64,000 bases of DNA, taken from contig JAACJO010000003.1 of NCBI GenBank assembly GCA_013368445.1, positions 1,922,001 to 1,986,000 on the forward strand, in the 5' to 3' direction. Shown piece after piece: positions 22,701-36,551 of this stretch (positions are counted from its first letter, which is position 1; each line of letters begins with the position of its first letter). The notes beneath the pieces were generated by a model, which did no database searches, had not been told where the DNA came from, and worked only from the letters and a program-made list of their open reading frames with translations. The position numbers were made by a program, and so were the translations under genes. Source of the stretch: Leucocoprinus leucothites. Its lineage: Eukaryota; Basidiomycota; Agaricomycetes; Agaricales; Agaricaceae.

Positions 22701-25700
22701 CTCTCGAACCTTCCTGAGTATAATGCCGTAAGTCAAGCCTTTATCCACATCAGACCCACATTTGACCTGCTCGAAGCACGAAAACTTGCTGAATATCGTG
22801 TGTCGCACCCCTCGTGAATCCCTCGTGCCCTACATCCCTATCCAACAGCTGTCGTGGGCACTTGAGGCTGGAGAAGGTAGAGTAACCTAGACCTTACCTG
22901 TTGTTTTGACTGATGACGGTTGCAGATTTCTCGGCCAAATACGTGCACTCAATATCTGGCTGGCTTGAATCTTTGTTTACCTCTCACGACGTAAGGGTAT
23001 TCCTCTATCCATCCGTTCCACTCCTCAGAGCCTTTCAGGACGATAACAGGGTTACAATGCTTTTAGAGCCTTCACAGTTGAACATTGCCATCCAGCTCTG
23101 GTAAATACATTTCTGATCAAACCAACGAACCTATGTGATTGATGAAATTCAGTGACCTTGATCACTTCACCCTCCAATCGATGACAGCTTACGAAAACGA
23201 TGTGGGGTTGTACTTGGATATTGTACTCGCGGAAACATACACCCCCAGACACGAGCTTTTGGAGTCCCTATTTTGCTCTATTGTGACGATGGTATGTCCA
23301 GCACTGCAGTATTGATTTTTCTTATGTTCTGATTCACATGGGACACAAGATGGAACAGGTATTCTATGCACACGAACGCCCCAAGGCAACAATGAGACAT
23401 CCATGTCGTGACTTAAGAGAGTTCCTTGATGCAATTTTACCAGAGCTTGAGCAGCGGGACGGTTGCACCCAGGTGCTTCAGAGACATTTAAAGCCCTTGA
23501 GAGCCTTGCGCTGTCACACGATAGAGCAAAAACTATATCGCCTTGGTCATGCTTGGGTAGCCATTGGCAAAGCCCTCCTAGAGCTCCTTGTCCCGAATGT
23601 CCCAGTTGACCCCATCGCCATTCACAATACGTCCGCTCGACTACACCAGAAGGAGTTTGATCACGTCGCTTCGGAGATAAAGCTTCATCAGCTCCTTGAA
23701 GGTATCATGACGGGCAGCAGGGATAGTTTTATCCTCTCCCTGCTTCATTGTCGCTTATCTGCTGTCGCAGAAGAGTGTGTCGACTACATTGCAGTGACCG
23801 GGAGAGACGATGTTGGAATCCTTCACACTTACTGGTCTGAAGTATGGCAATTCCGTAGCCAAGTCATATCCGAGGGCAAGATATCCAGTTTACTGTACTC
23901 ATTCACCAACTCGAATGAGAACGCAGCACAGAGGGAGCGAGTCTTGCAGGAGTCCATCTCAGGCTTCGTCCAACGACTTGATAGGGTTTACCCGCAGTTC
24001 GGTGATCTCAACGCCCTTCTCAAACAAGCGATGTGCCAGCTGAGGCTTGGCTTGCACCTTGTCTTCAAAGCAAGTTCGATCAATGCAAGCGCCACCAAAA
24101 CCATAGCCGTCCTTGTGGACTACCCATCCGTCCTCGAACGTCCGGAAGATTCTACTGACTCCAAGCTTGATCACATTTCTGCTTTTGATTCGGTTTACCA
24201 AAGCTTAGTGGGTATGGAACTTCAAATATCAACAAAAGTGAAGCTTCGGCACATACTGCCACGCTTAGAGCGCTTGTATGACCAGGCACTTGGTCTTTGG
24301 CTCATTGATCAGGCAAGAGACGCTGAATCCGAAGCAGCCTCTCATAGTCTCTATCGCGGATCTGTCATCGAACACAACGCAATCACAGATGCCGAACTCG
24401 AGGAGCAGGAGTTCCTGGCACTATTTCCATCCTTCGAGGAGTCTCTATCCGGCAAAACCTCTCAAACTCATCAAAACATCCACACTAACAAGCTTCTGTC
24501 AAACGGCAACATGGCGCAATTGTCTCGGCTTCACATCGACCTATTTTTGTCATCAATTCCTTTGCAAGAGGGGCTCAGAAAGGTTGGCGAATTGAAGAAA
24601 CAACTGCTTAGGGGTACCTTGGGAAATGTCATTCATGAACTCCCCGACTCTTTGGATGCTTCGGCGCTAGTATATCGTCTTCGCTTCACGAATGAGGCTC
24701 GGAGTGACATTCAGACACCGGCTGAAACACTGTCGTCTTACAATTTCTATCGCGACCCAAACCTACCGGAACTCAGGAACGCGGCACACGTCGTCATCCA
24801 CATGCGGACTTTCTTACGAAAGGTACTTGCTGAGTGGCCTGATCAGATGGTTTTGCAGCACTTGATTGATCATTGCGACCTCATCTTGTCTTTGAGCCTG
24901 AAAAATCCGATTGCAAAAGTCCTCTCCGGTTTAGAGCAGCTCCTTCTGCACACCGACGATTGGGAGATGTATGCGAACCGTGATAATTCCCTCTCACTAC
25001 ATCGCCAAGCGCTAACGGACATAATTGTACGGTGGCGACGTTTAGAGTTGAGTTGTTGGAACGGGCTGCTTGAGTCTGAAGCCAAGACCTTCGCAGACGG
25101 GGCATCAGAGTGGTGGTTCAGGTTATACAATGCAATCAGCCGGGGTCTATTGGATGCCATGAACTCGGATGAAGAAGACGCATATCTTGGGAAACTCATC
25201 CCCCTCATCGACGAATTCATCTCCTCGAGTCCTTTAGGCCAGTTCAACTTCCGCATACAACTACTCCAAAGTTTTGCGACATATCTCTTCGAGCTCTGTT
25301 CTATCAAGAGTGGTTCGGAGGAACGATGTCTTCGTCGAGTTGTATGCATCATACATTCAACCATCCGATCTTACCAATTGTACCAGCCCGATCTCCAACA
25401 ACATCTCAGGGAACAGCGTATAACCCTCGACAAAGAGATGAAAGCCTTCATCAAATTAGCGAGCTGGAAGGATATCAACGTACAGGCGCTGAAACAAAGC
25501 GCCCAAAGGACGCATCATCAGTTATACAAGACCATTCGGAAGTTCCGCGACGTGCTGAGGGAACCCATAGCACCTAGGCTGAAGAACAAGCCATCTTTGG
25601 CCCTAGAAATGCAACACGTGACTCATATTCATCCACAACAGGCTTCCGTTCCACCCATTCGTCATGGAATCGTGGTCTCCTCAACAGGTCCCCTCTCCAA

Positions 25701-28700
25701 CCTCGGCACGGCTTTCGCAAAGTTCGAAAAAGTGGTCCTTGCCAGGATCCTTCCCTGTCTTAGTCGTCAGGCCCCAAACCCAGCCGATACTCTTGCGACC
25801 TCTATCATTACCATCTCCCAAGAGCTTTCAGAGATTCCACTACCACCAGACTTTTCCTCTGGGAAACGCACGAAGTTTTTGAAGTCCATCTTGGTCCGGA
25901 AACGAAAAGCTTTTAGTGACCTTTTGAAGGAATTGAAGAATAACGGCTTAGCGGTGAACGTTAAACCGGATATACTTCGACAGAACAGCGATAATTTGTG
26001 GTTGAAGGGACAGCCGATATTCAGGGATGCACTTACCGATCTTGACGTGGAAAAGATTGAATTGTATTTCTCAAGGCTCCTCGGCTCTCTTCCTGAGCTA
26101 CGATCATCGCTCTCTGACCATCACAGCGACTTGCAAACCCGCGAGCTCCAGCGAGGCCTGTCTTTCCTGGAATCTGGGTTTTCTATGGCAGTTGATCTCC
26201 GAGCTCGGTAAGTGCCATGGTTATGATGGGTATATCTTGTCTTGACGTTCCCTGATAGATTGGCTGTCAAAAACGACGAGTTCTTTTGCCTTAGGAAATC
26301 AATCGACCGCTTATTGAGCCTCGTCGACTCGAACATCCTCATATTTCCCAAAAGTATCTTACATCAGGTTCAGGAAGTAACGCGTCTTGCATGTCGGCTC
26401 TCAGGTGCTTTCACGGAGGTTGTTTCGGACGTCAGAGTCTTCAATGATCTAGAAAAGCGGGAATCCAAGAAGATACCGGTCAATGAACTAGAGAGTCTCC
26501 TCGAGAAATGCCATTCAATAAAGGAAGAACTGTTGCGAGCTGAAGGTGCTTTGACCTCGACGCCCTTGTCTGTTCTTCGCCAAGGTGAGAGTTTTATTCT
26601 GATATCGCTCGCATTGAGTCGTTGATAAATGTAGATGAATATGACACCGTTTTGACAACGCTGGATTTCTTCAACACCTGCATATCCACCCTTATCGAGT
26701 GGTCATCAAAATATCCCTATTTGCAATATGTCTTCGACCCGATGCGACAATGGTTGTCTTCTGAAGACGCCATACGTCTCCGACCTGAACCCTTGCAGAG
26801 AGCACAACCTACCAACTCTGTCGAAGCCTTACTCAACACCCTTCTCCATACCGCCCAAGCCATGGTCGCGGAAATTGGCAAGATGAATGCAGGAGTATTG
26901 GAGGGTGATGGTGCTGGGCAGCTGATACTCAAAGCATACCGCGAAACACGCAATCTCACGCACTCTTTGTCCACTCACCGCATCCTCAAGCAACTCGATA
27001 CTCTGCTGAGTGACATTACGACTTCTCAGGACCTCCATCGCGTCCTCCACGGCGCTCTACCTTTCCTTCGAGTCTACCAGAATCTTGTTCAAACCCAACT
27101 TGCTATCCACGCACAATGGACAAAGGCCCTTCTCAAGCTTGACTACGTCCTCTACTCTACTCTAATGAGACTCTCCAAGGAGGGCTTCTGTCAACCACCG
27201 GAGGCTGAAGAAGACGGTGACGGCGACGGAGAGACCTTAGAATCAGCTGATGGCACTGGATTAGGCGAAGGGTCAGGTACAGACAACATTAGCAAGCAAA
27301 TCGAGGATGAGAGCCAGGTTGAGGGGTTGAAAGGGGAGGATGATGGAATTCAGGAGAAAAATCAAGAATTGGGTGATGACAATACTGTTGAGATGTCGGA
27401 AGACTTTGGTGGAGTGCTGGAGGATGTACCGGATGACGGGATGCAGGAAGACGACGACGACGCTGAAAAGTCCGAAGGGGAGAGTGAGCCAGATCCTGAG
27501 GAGAGGGTAGAGGACTTGGACCCAACTGATCCATCTACTTTGGATGAGAAAATATGGGGGGATGAGAGTGGCCCACAGGAGCCGGAAGAGAAGGAGGACA
27601 AAACTGGGAAAGATCACTCAAAGGAGAAAACTGGAGCTTCGGAAGTTGTGGCGAAGGAAAGCCAAGAAAAATTGGAAAAGGAGCAGAAGCAGGAGAAGGA
27701 GCATGAAGTGGAAGAAAAGGGGGATGAAGAGGGTATGAAAGATCAAGAAGAGGATGAAGAGGGAGAGCCTAGCGCTGCTGGTGCACCAATTGAAGACCAC
27801 GCCCCAGATACTCACACTCTTGACCTTCCAGACGACATTCAATTGGATGTAGGCGAAGAGAAGGAAAAGAGCACTAGTGACGAGGAGTTGGAGAACATGG
27901 ATGAAGAGGACATGCCAGATGAGAAGCAAACCGATGATGAAGTGCCGCTTGATCATGAGGTAGCAGACGATCAGGAGCTTAACGATGTACCGCAAGCCGA
28001 TACCAGGGATGACCAACACATGGAGGTAGATAATCCTATGGAGGGCGAAGCAGACGGGGAACATCATGACGTCGACAATGTTGAGGAAGAAGCCACTCCC
28101 GAAGAAGTTACCGCTCGACCGGACGTGTCGACTGGTGATGGCGATGTTAGTCCAAATGACGAGTCTCAGGAACAGGGGCAAGACAGCACATCGACCGGTC
28201 AGGCAGGTAGCTCCCTGGTAAATGCTGGGCAGAAAGCGTTGAATGAAGAAAAGGCTGTTGAGCAGACTGGGTACGTATCGGAATTTGCTTTCGGCGCTCT
28301 TACTGACTCTTGCATAGAGCCTATAATAACGCTCAAGACCACTCTATCGAAGAGACGCTCGACGACGGAAAAGGCAATGCGACATCTGGCCTCCAGGAGG
28401 GACCGAACCAATCTACAGTCGAACAAAGAGCCCAGATGAACCCACTTCGCAGTCTCGGAGATACGTTGAGGGAGATCAAACAACGATTTGACGAGATCCT
28501 GAACAGCGAAGTTTTGGACCAGCCAAAATCTAACATTGGACCGTCTGAAACTCAGGCTCAACTGGAGTATCTTCATCCAGACGACCAGGACCAGGACATG
28601 CAAGCATTGGGGCCTGCTGGTGAAGAGCAAGTGGCTAAGCTTGAAGAACTCAAGCTTGTTGAAGACGACCCCAAGGCTGATCCATCCATTGCCATGGACG

Positions 28701-29872
28701 TTGATGAGCCCCCGAAACCTGAGTACCAAGATAGGCCCCTAGAGATTCACCCTTCACAAAGTGATAAGAATGCTTCTGTTCTTAGTGAAAGTATCGAGTC
28801 TGCCATTCTACCTATTGCGGCGCCATCATCACAGCAACTCGCAGTCTTGCCTGATGTATCACTACTGAAAGCGGACACCGAGATGGAGGAGGACATCAAC
28901 GATGAGGGTGTAGAGGCAGAATTGCGGCAATGGCAAGCCGCGGATTTCCCGGAATCTGATGCTGAGCACATTTGGCGCCTTTACGAGTCTATGACGCATG
29001 ATCTGGCTTACGCTCTTTGCGAGCAGCTGCGACTTATTCTGGAGCCTACGCTGGCTACACGCTTGAAGGGCGATTTCCGCACAGGAAAAAGGCTTAACAT
29101 GAAAAAGATTATTCCCTACATTGCCAGTGACTATACCAAAGACAAGATCTGGTTGCGGAGGACGAAACCCAGCCAAAGGGAATACCAAATCCTCATCTCC
29201 ATCGATGACTCTCGCTCCATGGCGGAGTCTCACTCGATTCATCTCGCATACCAGACTCTCGCCCTCATTTCCAAAGCCCTGAGCCGCCTTGAAGCTGGTG
29301 ACATCGCGATTGCCAAGTTTGGTGGATCAGTCGACATTCTGCACGGCTTCGATCAGGGACCGTTTACTGATCAAGCTGGGACCCAAGTCATGAACGCGTT
29401 CACATTCAAGCAGAAGGCGACCAATGTCCTCTCCCTCGTCGATACCAGCTTAAAAGTTCTTGAAAGCGCCAGAGAACGCCGCTCCATGGCATCTGCTTCA
29501 ACTGCTGACCTTTGGCAGTTAGAAATCATCATTTCCGACGGTATCTGCCAGGATCACGACAAGCTCAGGATGCTCTTACGCAAAGCAGAGGAGCAAAAGG
29601 TCATGATCGTGTTCATCGTACTTGACTCATTGCATTCCAATGTGGTCTCCAACTCGACTTCTTCAAAAGACGCAGACGCCAACCCAAACTCTATCCTTAC
29701 CATGACCAAAGCCGAGTTCAAAAATGTCGACGGTAAAATGGAGATGCAGCTGCAAAAGTATCTTGATTCGTTTCCATTCGAGTATTATGTGGTGCTTCGT
29801 AATGTGGAGGCTCTTCCGGAGGTATTGGCAGGAACGTTGAAGCAGTTCTTTGAGCGTATTTCTGAAGAGTAG
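13707..29872 (+). CDS. MDN1: Midasin, AAA+ ATPase of 60S ribosome biogenesis
   Basis: Midasin (Rea1/Mdn1) is the dynein-like AAA+ machine that strips the assembly factors Ytm1 and Rsa4 from pre-60S particles in nucleolus and nucleoplasm. The gene spans 16.2 kb with roughly 18 short introns and encodes about 5,000 residues, the normal giant size. Six AAA units are visible in order: AAA1 near 14.99-15.3 kb (Walker A degenerate, STPSAGKA); AAA2 near 16.1 (GETGTGKT, then LLDEIN near 16.74); AAA3 near 17.5 (GPTSSGKT); AAA4 near 18.4 (GETGSGKT); AAA5 near 19.65 (GSPGVGKT); AAA6 near 20.58 (GPPDSGKS, then LLLDDAN). A long helical linker runs about 21.8-27.2 kb and an Asp/Glu-rich segment about 27.2-28.9 kb. 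The C-terminal MIDAS/VWA domain (about 29.19-29.87 kb) has the metal-site motif DDSRS. A nuclear-localisation-like PRKRRKV lies in the AAA2 insert. The start ATG at 13707 fits exon 1; the upstream extension has no ATG. Confidence 0.96.
16513..16533 (+). other. NLS-like motif within the midasin AAA2 insert
   Basis: These 21 bases encode PRKRRKV, a classical monopartite nuclear localisation pattern, in the exon joining the AAA2 Walker A half (exon ending near 16437) to its Walker B half (exon starting 16733). The role is inferred from the motif and from midasin's nuclear site of action. Confidence 0.5.
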
Positions 29873-30124
29873 TGACTTTTCCGTTGTATATATCCAAGGA
29901 CTTGGCTTATTAAATGTACACAATAATTAACTAGAAGTATGCAAATGTGAACGTTCAAGCTTCAAGTGCCCCGGACGTGCTGCGTTTGTCCGTATCTTAC
30001 TTAGTGCCAAGTGTCCCAGTCGGGACCCCGAATACCACACACTACTGCTTACATAACTGGTACATATACGAGGACCCAAGCGGTGGTCGGGCCATGAACA
30101 CCTCTCCTAGCCAGTGCAGGCACC

Positions 30125-32245
30125 ATGGCCGACCAACTCCCCGTCTATTCAAAGCGCGAGCATTCTTCAGGTGACGAGCTTGATACTGAAGAGCGCAAAG
30201 GTCTCCTCAGTGACGACTATAATGAGAAGCCAGAGCCAGATACCCACCCGAATGCTTGGTCAACCAGGAAGATTGTAGTCACTGCTATGAGCTTGGTTGG
30301 CCTCCTCATTACTGGTGCCGTGGCACGGACGCTCCTTATCCCTCCACCTCCACCCCATCCAAATCTTCTTTTCCATGGAGGTGCCTTGAGGTCAAATGGA
30401 ACGCATGATTTCAGGCGAACAGTATTGATGGTTTCAATTGATGGGCTAAGGTTTGTGGATTCAGTCTTTGGTCCAGGAACTTTGCTCAAAAATCACAGAG
30501 CGGATTATCTTGACCGGGGCCTCACACCTCATTTGCTGGAAATAAGTAAGCGAGGGCTTCGAGCGAAGGCAATGCGACCAATTTTCCCTGTAAGTCGTGT
30601 AGTATCTCGGCCTTGAAGCTTTATCGTGCTGAAGCCTCAAGTAGACATTGACATTCCCGTGGGTACTTGAATTCTGACGCCATAGAATATTATTTGACTC
30701 CGTCACTGCAGTAACCACTGGGCTCTCATGTACGTTCATTCTTTTGCAGCTTCATGCCATCACCAATAGTTGTCTCTTAGGACTGGACTTCATGCCGAGT
30801 CTCATGGGATTGTAGCGAATGTGGGTCATTGTCCTGAACTGGCTTGCTCGTCACATATTACTCACGTATTTACAGAATTTCTGGGATCCTGTTTCACAAA
30901 TGGAATTCCACTATAATCGGGCTGATAATGTCTACCGTCCTCAGTGGTGGCTTGGTGAACCTGTTGAGTTTTTTTTTTAATTTACTCAATTCGCAAGTGT
31001 GATTTTCCTGCTGACTCGCAATAGATGTGGGAGACGGCTATGAAGGCAGGTCTTCTCACAGCAAATCTGATGTGGTGCGTTTAGCAGTAAACATCGTTTT
31101 CGATTCCTCGTCTGATTCTTATGAAAGGCCCGGGCCCCTGAGAACTTCAACTGGAGCTTCACCAACATACATGGTGCCTTGGGTAGTGCGTTTACAAACT
31201 GGCATTATCCAGTCCTTTCACCTAATAGATATGGCAGAACCATACCCCACTTGACGAGAAGCTAGATCAACTCGTTCGGTGGATTGACCTTCCTCTTGAA
31301 GAGCGACCGCAGCTCCTTCTCGGTTAGTAGATATTTCTTCGCTCCAGGTAATTATACCTACCCATTTGCATCAGCATACGAGGATTCGCTTGATCAAGCC
31401 GGTCACAAGTACGGGCCCCTGTCTGCTAAGGTCAATGTAAGTGATCCAGCTACCCGCCAAAATTATCCTTTAAAACTCAGCGGCCTTTAGTCGACTCTCG
31501 AATACGTTGATACTTTCGCAAGAAACCTCCATGCTCAACTAGAGGCACGCAATCTAACTGACATTGTCGATGTCGTCTTTGTCAGCGACCATGGCATGGT
31601 TGATACCAGGACTTTTACGAATGTCTATATTGATAAGATTCTTGGACAAGACGGCATGCAAGCCATGGAGCATGTAGATGGTTGGCCAGCTATGGGCATC
31701 CGATTCCGCAAGGGAAGCAACGAGTCGCTCTACCTCTCGCGTTTGTATGAGGCTGCGGAGCAACACCCCGACCAACTCGACGTCTTCACACACGAAACCA
31801 TGCCTCGCCGGTGGCACTTCTCGAATAGCGAAAGGATTGCTCCAATATACATTGTGCCCAAGGTTGATCACGTCTTGACCACTGTAGAGGAAGGCAGCAA
31901 AAATAACAGCCCGGGTGTATGTAACCTGTTACATACACCGATTTTAGATTCTAGACTGACCGATGCTAACAGAATCATGGCTTTGACAACATCGAGACGT
32001 CCATGCAAGCTATGTTCGTCGCGCACGGACCATTCTCCGCTGTAGCGAAGACTTTGCATCAGTCAAAGCGGGGGCGGTCGCTGAATTGGGCGAACAAGGG
32101 GTGGCATTCAACCTCAGATGATACCTATGTCATGAACACCTTCCCTAATGTTGAGGTTTACGGCCTCGTCATGAAACTTTTGGGCATTGAGAATTTCTCG
32201 GCGAAAACCAACGGCACAGCTGGTTTCTGGGACGTTTATCTTTGA
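30125..32245 (+). CDS. Type I phosphodiesterase / nucleotide pyrophosphatase (ENPP family), membrane anchored
   Basis: An alkaline-phosphatase-fold enzyme hydrolysing nucleotide or phosphodiester bonds with two zinc ions. Eleven exons give 527 residues: 30125-30589, 30645-30658, 30712-30729, 30781-30820, 30876-30962, 31025-31074, 31128-31182, 31229-31322, 31375-31436, 31491-31916 and 31973-32245. A cytosolic tail (1-55) precedes a single type II membrane anchor (about 57-77, VVTAMSLVGLLITGAVA). Metal and catalytic residues are visible: MVSIDGLR, then TLTFPNHW with the nucleophilic threonine, GLHAESHG, AYEDSLDQAGHKYGP, VSDHGM and GNHGFDN. The family usually has FPNHY; here it is FPNHW. Exons 2 and 3 are only 14 and 18 nt, and the last intron opens with a hairpin. 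Substrate class (nucleotides versus other phosphodiesters) is not determinable. The gene lies tandem to MDN1, 252 bases downstream. Confidence 0.92.
31914..31939 (+). other. Perfect hairpin at a 5' splice site
   Basis: A 12-bp perfect inverted repeat with a 2-nt loop (GGTGTATGTAAC, CT, GTTACATACACC) straddles the exon 10 / intron 10 border of the phosphodiesterase gene at 31916/31917. In RNA the donor GTATGT would lie within the stem. Confidence 0.75.
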
Positions 32246-32720
32246 CCGCAGTTTCCCGATATCTTCATTTGACTGTCTTGCTTGTATAATACTTATTTCT
32301 GCTACCAGTAATAGAGGATATTCAAATCACGTCTTGCTCTAACTCACGAAGAGCACCAATTCAGTCACCTATCTCCACATTGGTGGCTGAGGTGGACGGT
32401 TGCCTTGCAGGCTACATGCTCAAGGAACTCAGGCGTTACAGATCTTGAGGGACTACTCCTATTTCCCATCGTTGAAATGCAAACTGGGGAAGAGGACGAA
32501 TGGGTACAAGTAGTGTTTCAGTGTTGTTGGTTATATTCCACCTGTAGCACAGCTGTTCCATTTAGTGACGGAAGACAGTTAATTTATCACAAATCATTCA
32601 GGACACCCATACACGCCAGTCCCGTTTAAAACAAGGTACATCGTAAAATCATCGAATGAAAAGATGAAGGGGGTCAAAAATCACAACGGCATATGGGAGA
32701 GGAAAAAGACAGGAGTGAGC
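32246..32720. other. Convergent 3' flanks
   Basis: Between the phosphodiesterase (plus) and the SYLF gene (minus). No gene, RNA or repeat recognised. Confidence 0.6.
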
Positions 32721-33865
32721 TTAATGGTGGCCATCTGCATCAAAAACGGTCTGATTATTGAGATTCATATGACCACCTGTGGCAGTGGGGACATAAGCCT
32801 GTTCAGGAAGACCGGATTCATCAAGCCCTTCCGCGGCTTCAATGATCTCATATAACCTTGAGGCAACTTCAGGAGGAGGAACACGTCCACCAAGAATATC
32901 CTTGGCTGGGACAGGTGATCCATAGAAATCACGGTTGGCATCCTTGCGCTCAATTAACACGGTGCCTTCCAAAGATACACCAGCGAAAAGGCCTATAATT
33001 AAACCACCATCAGTACCCGTGCGAGGAGTAGCAGCATCCGGTACGGCGTTTGATAGGACTACACCAGCACCACAGCAATAGAGATGAACATACCCTTGGA
33101 TTTGGAATAAGAGAACATGGGTGCTGGGTGGGCGAGTGAGGCTTGCACGCTGCCACCAGTGCCAATGGGACCAGCTGTAGCAGCGACATTTCCACCAATT
33201 GTAACATTTCCACCGAGTGAGAATGCACGGACGGCATCCTCGCTGTTAAGAACAATGACGAAATCTGTAATGTCGGCACCTACTTGGAGACCCCAGCCAA
33301 CACCCGCTGTGCCAATGCAAGACGGCGCTGACCAAGATCCATCTGGAAGCCGACCAATGACCAGTCCTGAGCCTGCCTTGCCAGAGAATACGAAACCGGC
33401 TTTGACTACTGAGAAGACCGCAAGTCCTGTGAGTTGAGGTGAGTCAGTTTAAAGACTTGTTCAGTGAGATTGTGCTGACAAGACCGACCTCGCGCGCGTT
33501 GGAGGACAGCTTTAGGGATTGAATTGAGTGCTGAGTCGGGACGATCGGGGTCAGCTAGGTATGTAGGATTGCCGCCATAGATGATATGAACAATGAGGTT
33601 TTGTCGTCGTCAGGGACATATGGAAAATAAAGCAGTAGGAAAACCAGGTCAATGAACGAACTGAGGCAAGCAAAAGGGCAGAAGTGTACACACCCAAGAA
33701 GCTCTCCAAGATATTGGCTGCCTTTTCGGCTTCACCAGGTAGGGAGAAGCCCTGCATAAATTCCCTCGATCCACTGGCTACTTTGACAGAGCTTGTCTGA
33801 ACGAAAGCTGTCGCCTGAACTCCAGCCTTCTGTGCGCCCTTGCGGAATTTATCAAGTAACGACAT
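32721..33865 (-). CDS. SYLF-domain (Ysc84-like) lipid- and actin-associated protein
   Basis: About 280 residues, ATG at 33865, TAA at 32721-32723, three to four introns. The chain runs from MSLLDKFRKGAQKAG through DPDRPDSALNSIPKAVLQRARGLAVFSVVKAGF and GLVIGRLPDGSWSAPSCIG to GVGWGLQVGADITDFVIVLN and PIGTGGSVQAS. This is the complete SYLF (formerly DUF500) fold that binds phosphoinositides and, in yeast Ysc84, actin at endocytic sites. Yeast Ysc84 carries a C-terminal SH3 domain. Here the chain ends soon after the SYLF domain in a polar tail (TATGGHMNLNNQ), so this is the SH3-less type common in fungi. It probably acts at the membrane-cytoskeleton interface. Its stop lies 475 bases from that of the convergent phosphodiesterase. 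Confidence 0.9.
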
Positions 33866-34340
33866 GGTGAGTGGGTATGGTGGTAGCTGTCGAAGATGGG
33901 GAAGATGGTGAGAAGGCGCTCAGCATGCTACTTTGGGAAGATGAGTTGCTGTGCCTTCGTTACATCATCGGTCCTTGGCGGAGCAAGTTGCCCACTACTG
34001 ACCTCAAATTGACAATTATTGAACCCGGGTACAGTGTTTCAAGTACTCTGAAATAATGAATCCACCCACTCCTTGCCTACAGCAAGTCCAGACCCAAGGC
34101 CTCAGTAAAATATGACGGCTAATGGCCGAGTCACTACCCGAATGCTGTACAGTCACTGCTGTAATGCTCCAATGATCATTTTGTTTTCTCCGGACTGAGA
34201 TGAATGACTTTGCCACTTGGGGTGGCAGCTTGGCTCGTCCCAACCCAGTATCCCGGACTTATCTGACGTATACATATCTCACTAGAATATACTAAATATA
34301 GGAAAGAAATATTGGGCCTCTAGGCTCCATCGTTCAACGT
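33866..34340. other. Intergenic: SYLF promoter and glucoamylase 3' flank
   Basis: No gene. A tandem GTTCAAC repeat (34332-34345) overlaps the end of the glucoamylase frame. Confidence 0.55.

Positions 34341-36551
<2,211 letters not shown>

Noticed and set aside
27273..28181. Minus-strand open frames opposite the acidic part of midasin
   Set aside because: Antisense of Asp/Glu-rich codons, giving artificial hydrophobic proteins; no start context or homology.
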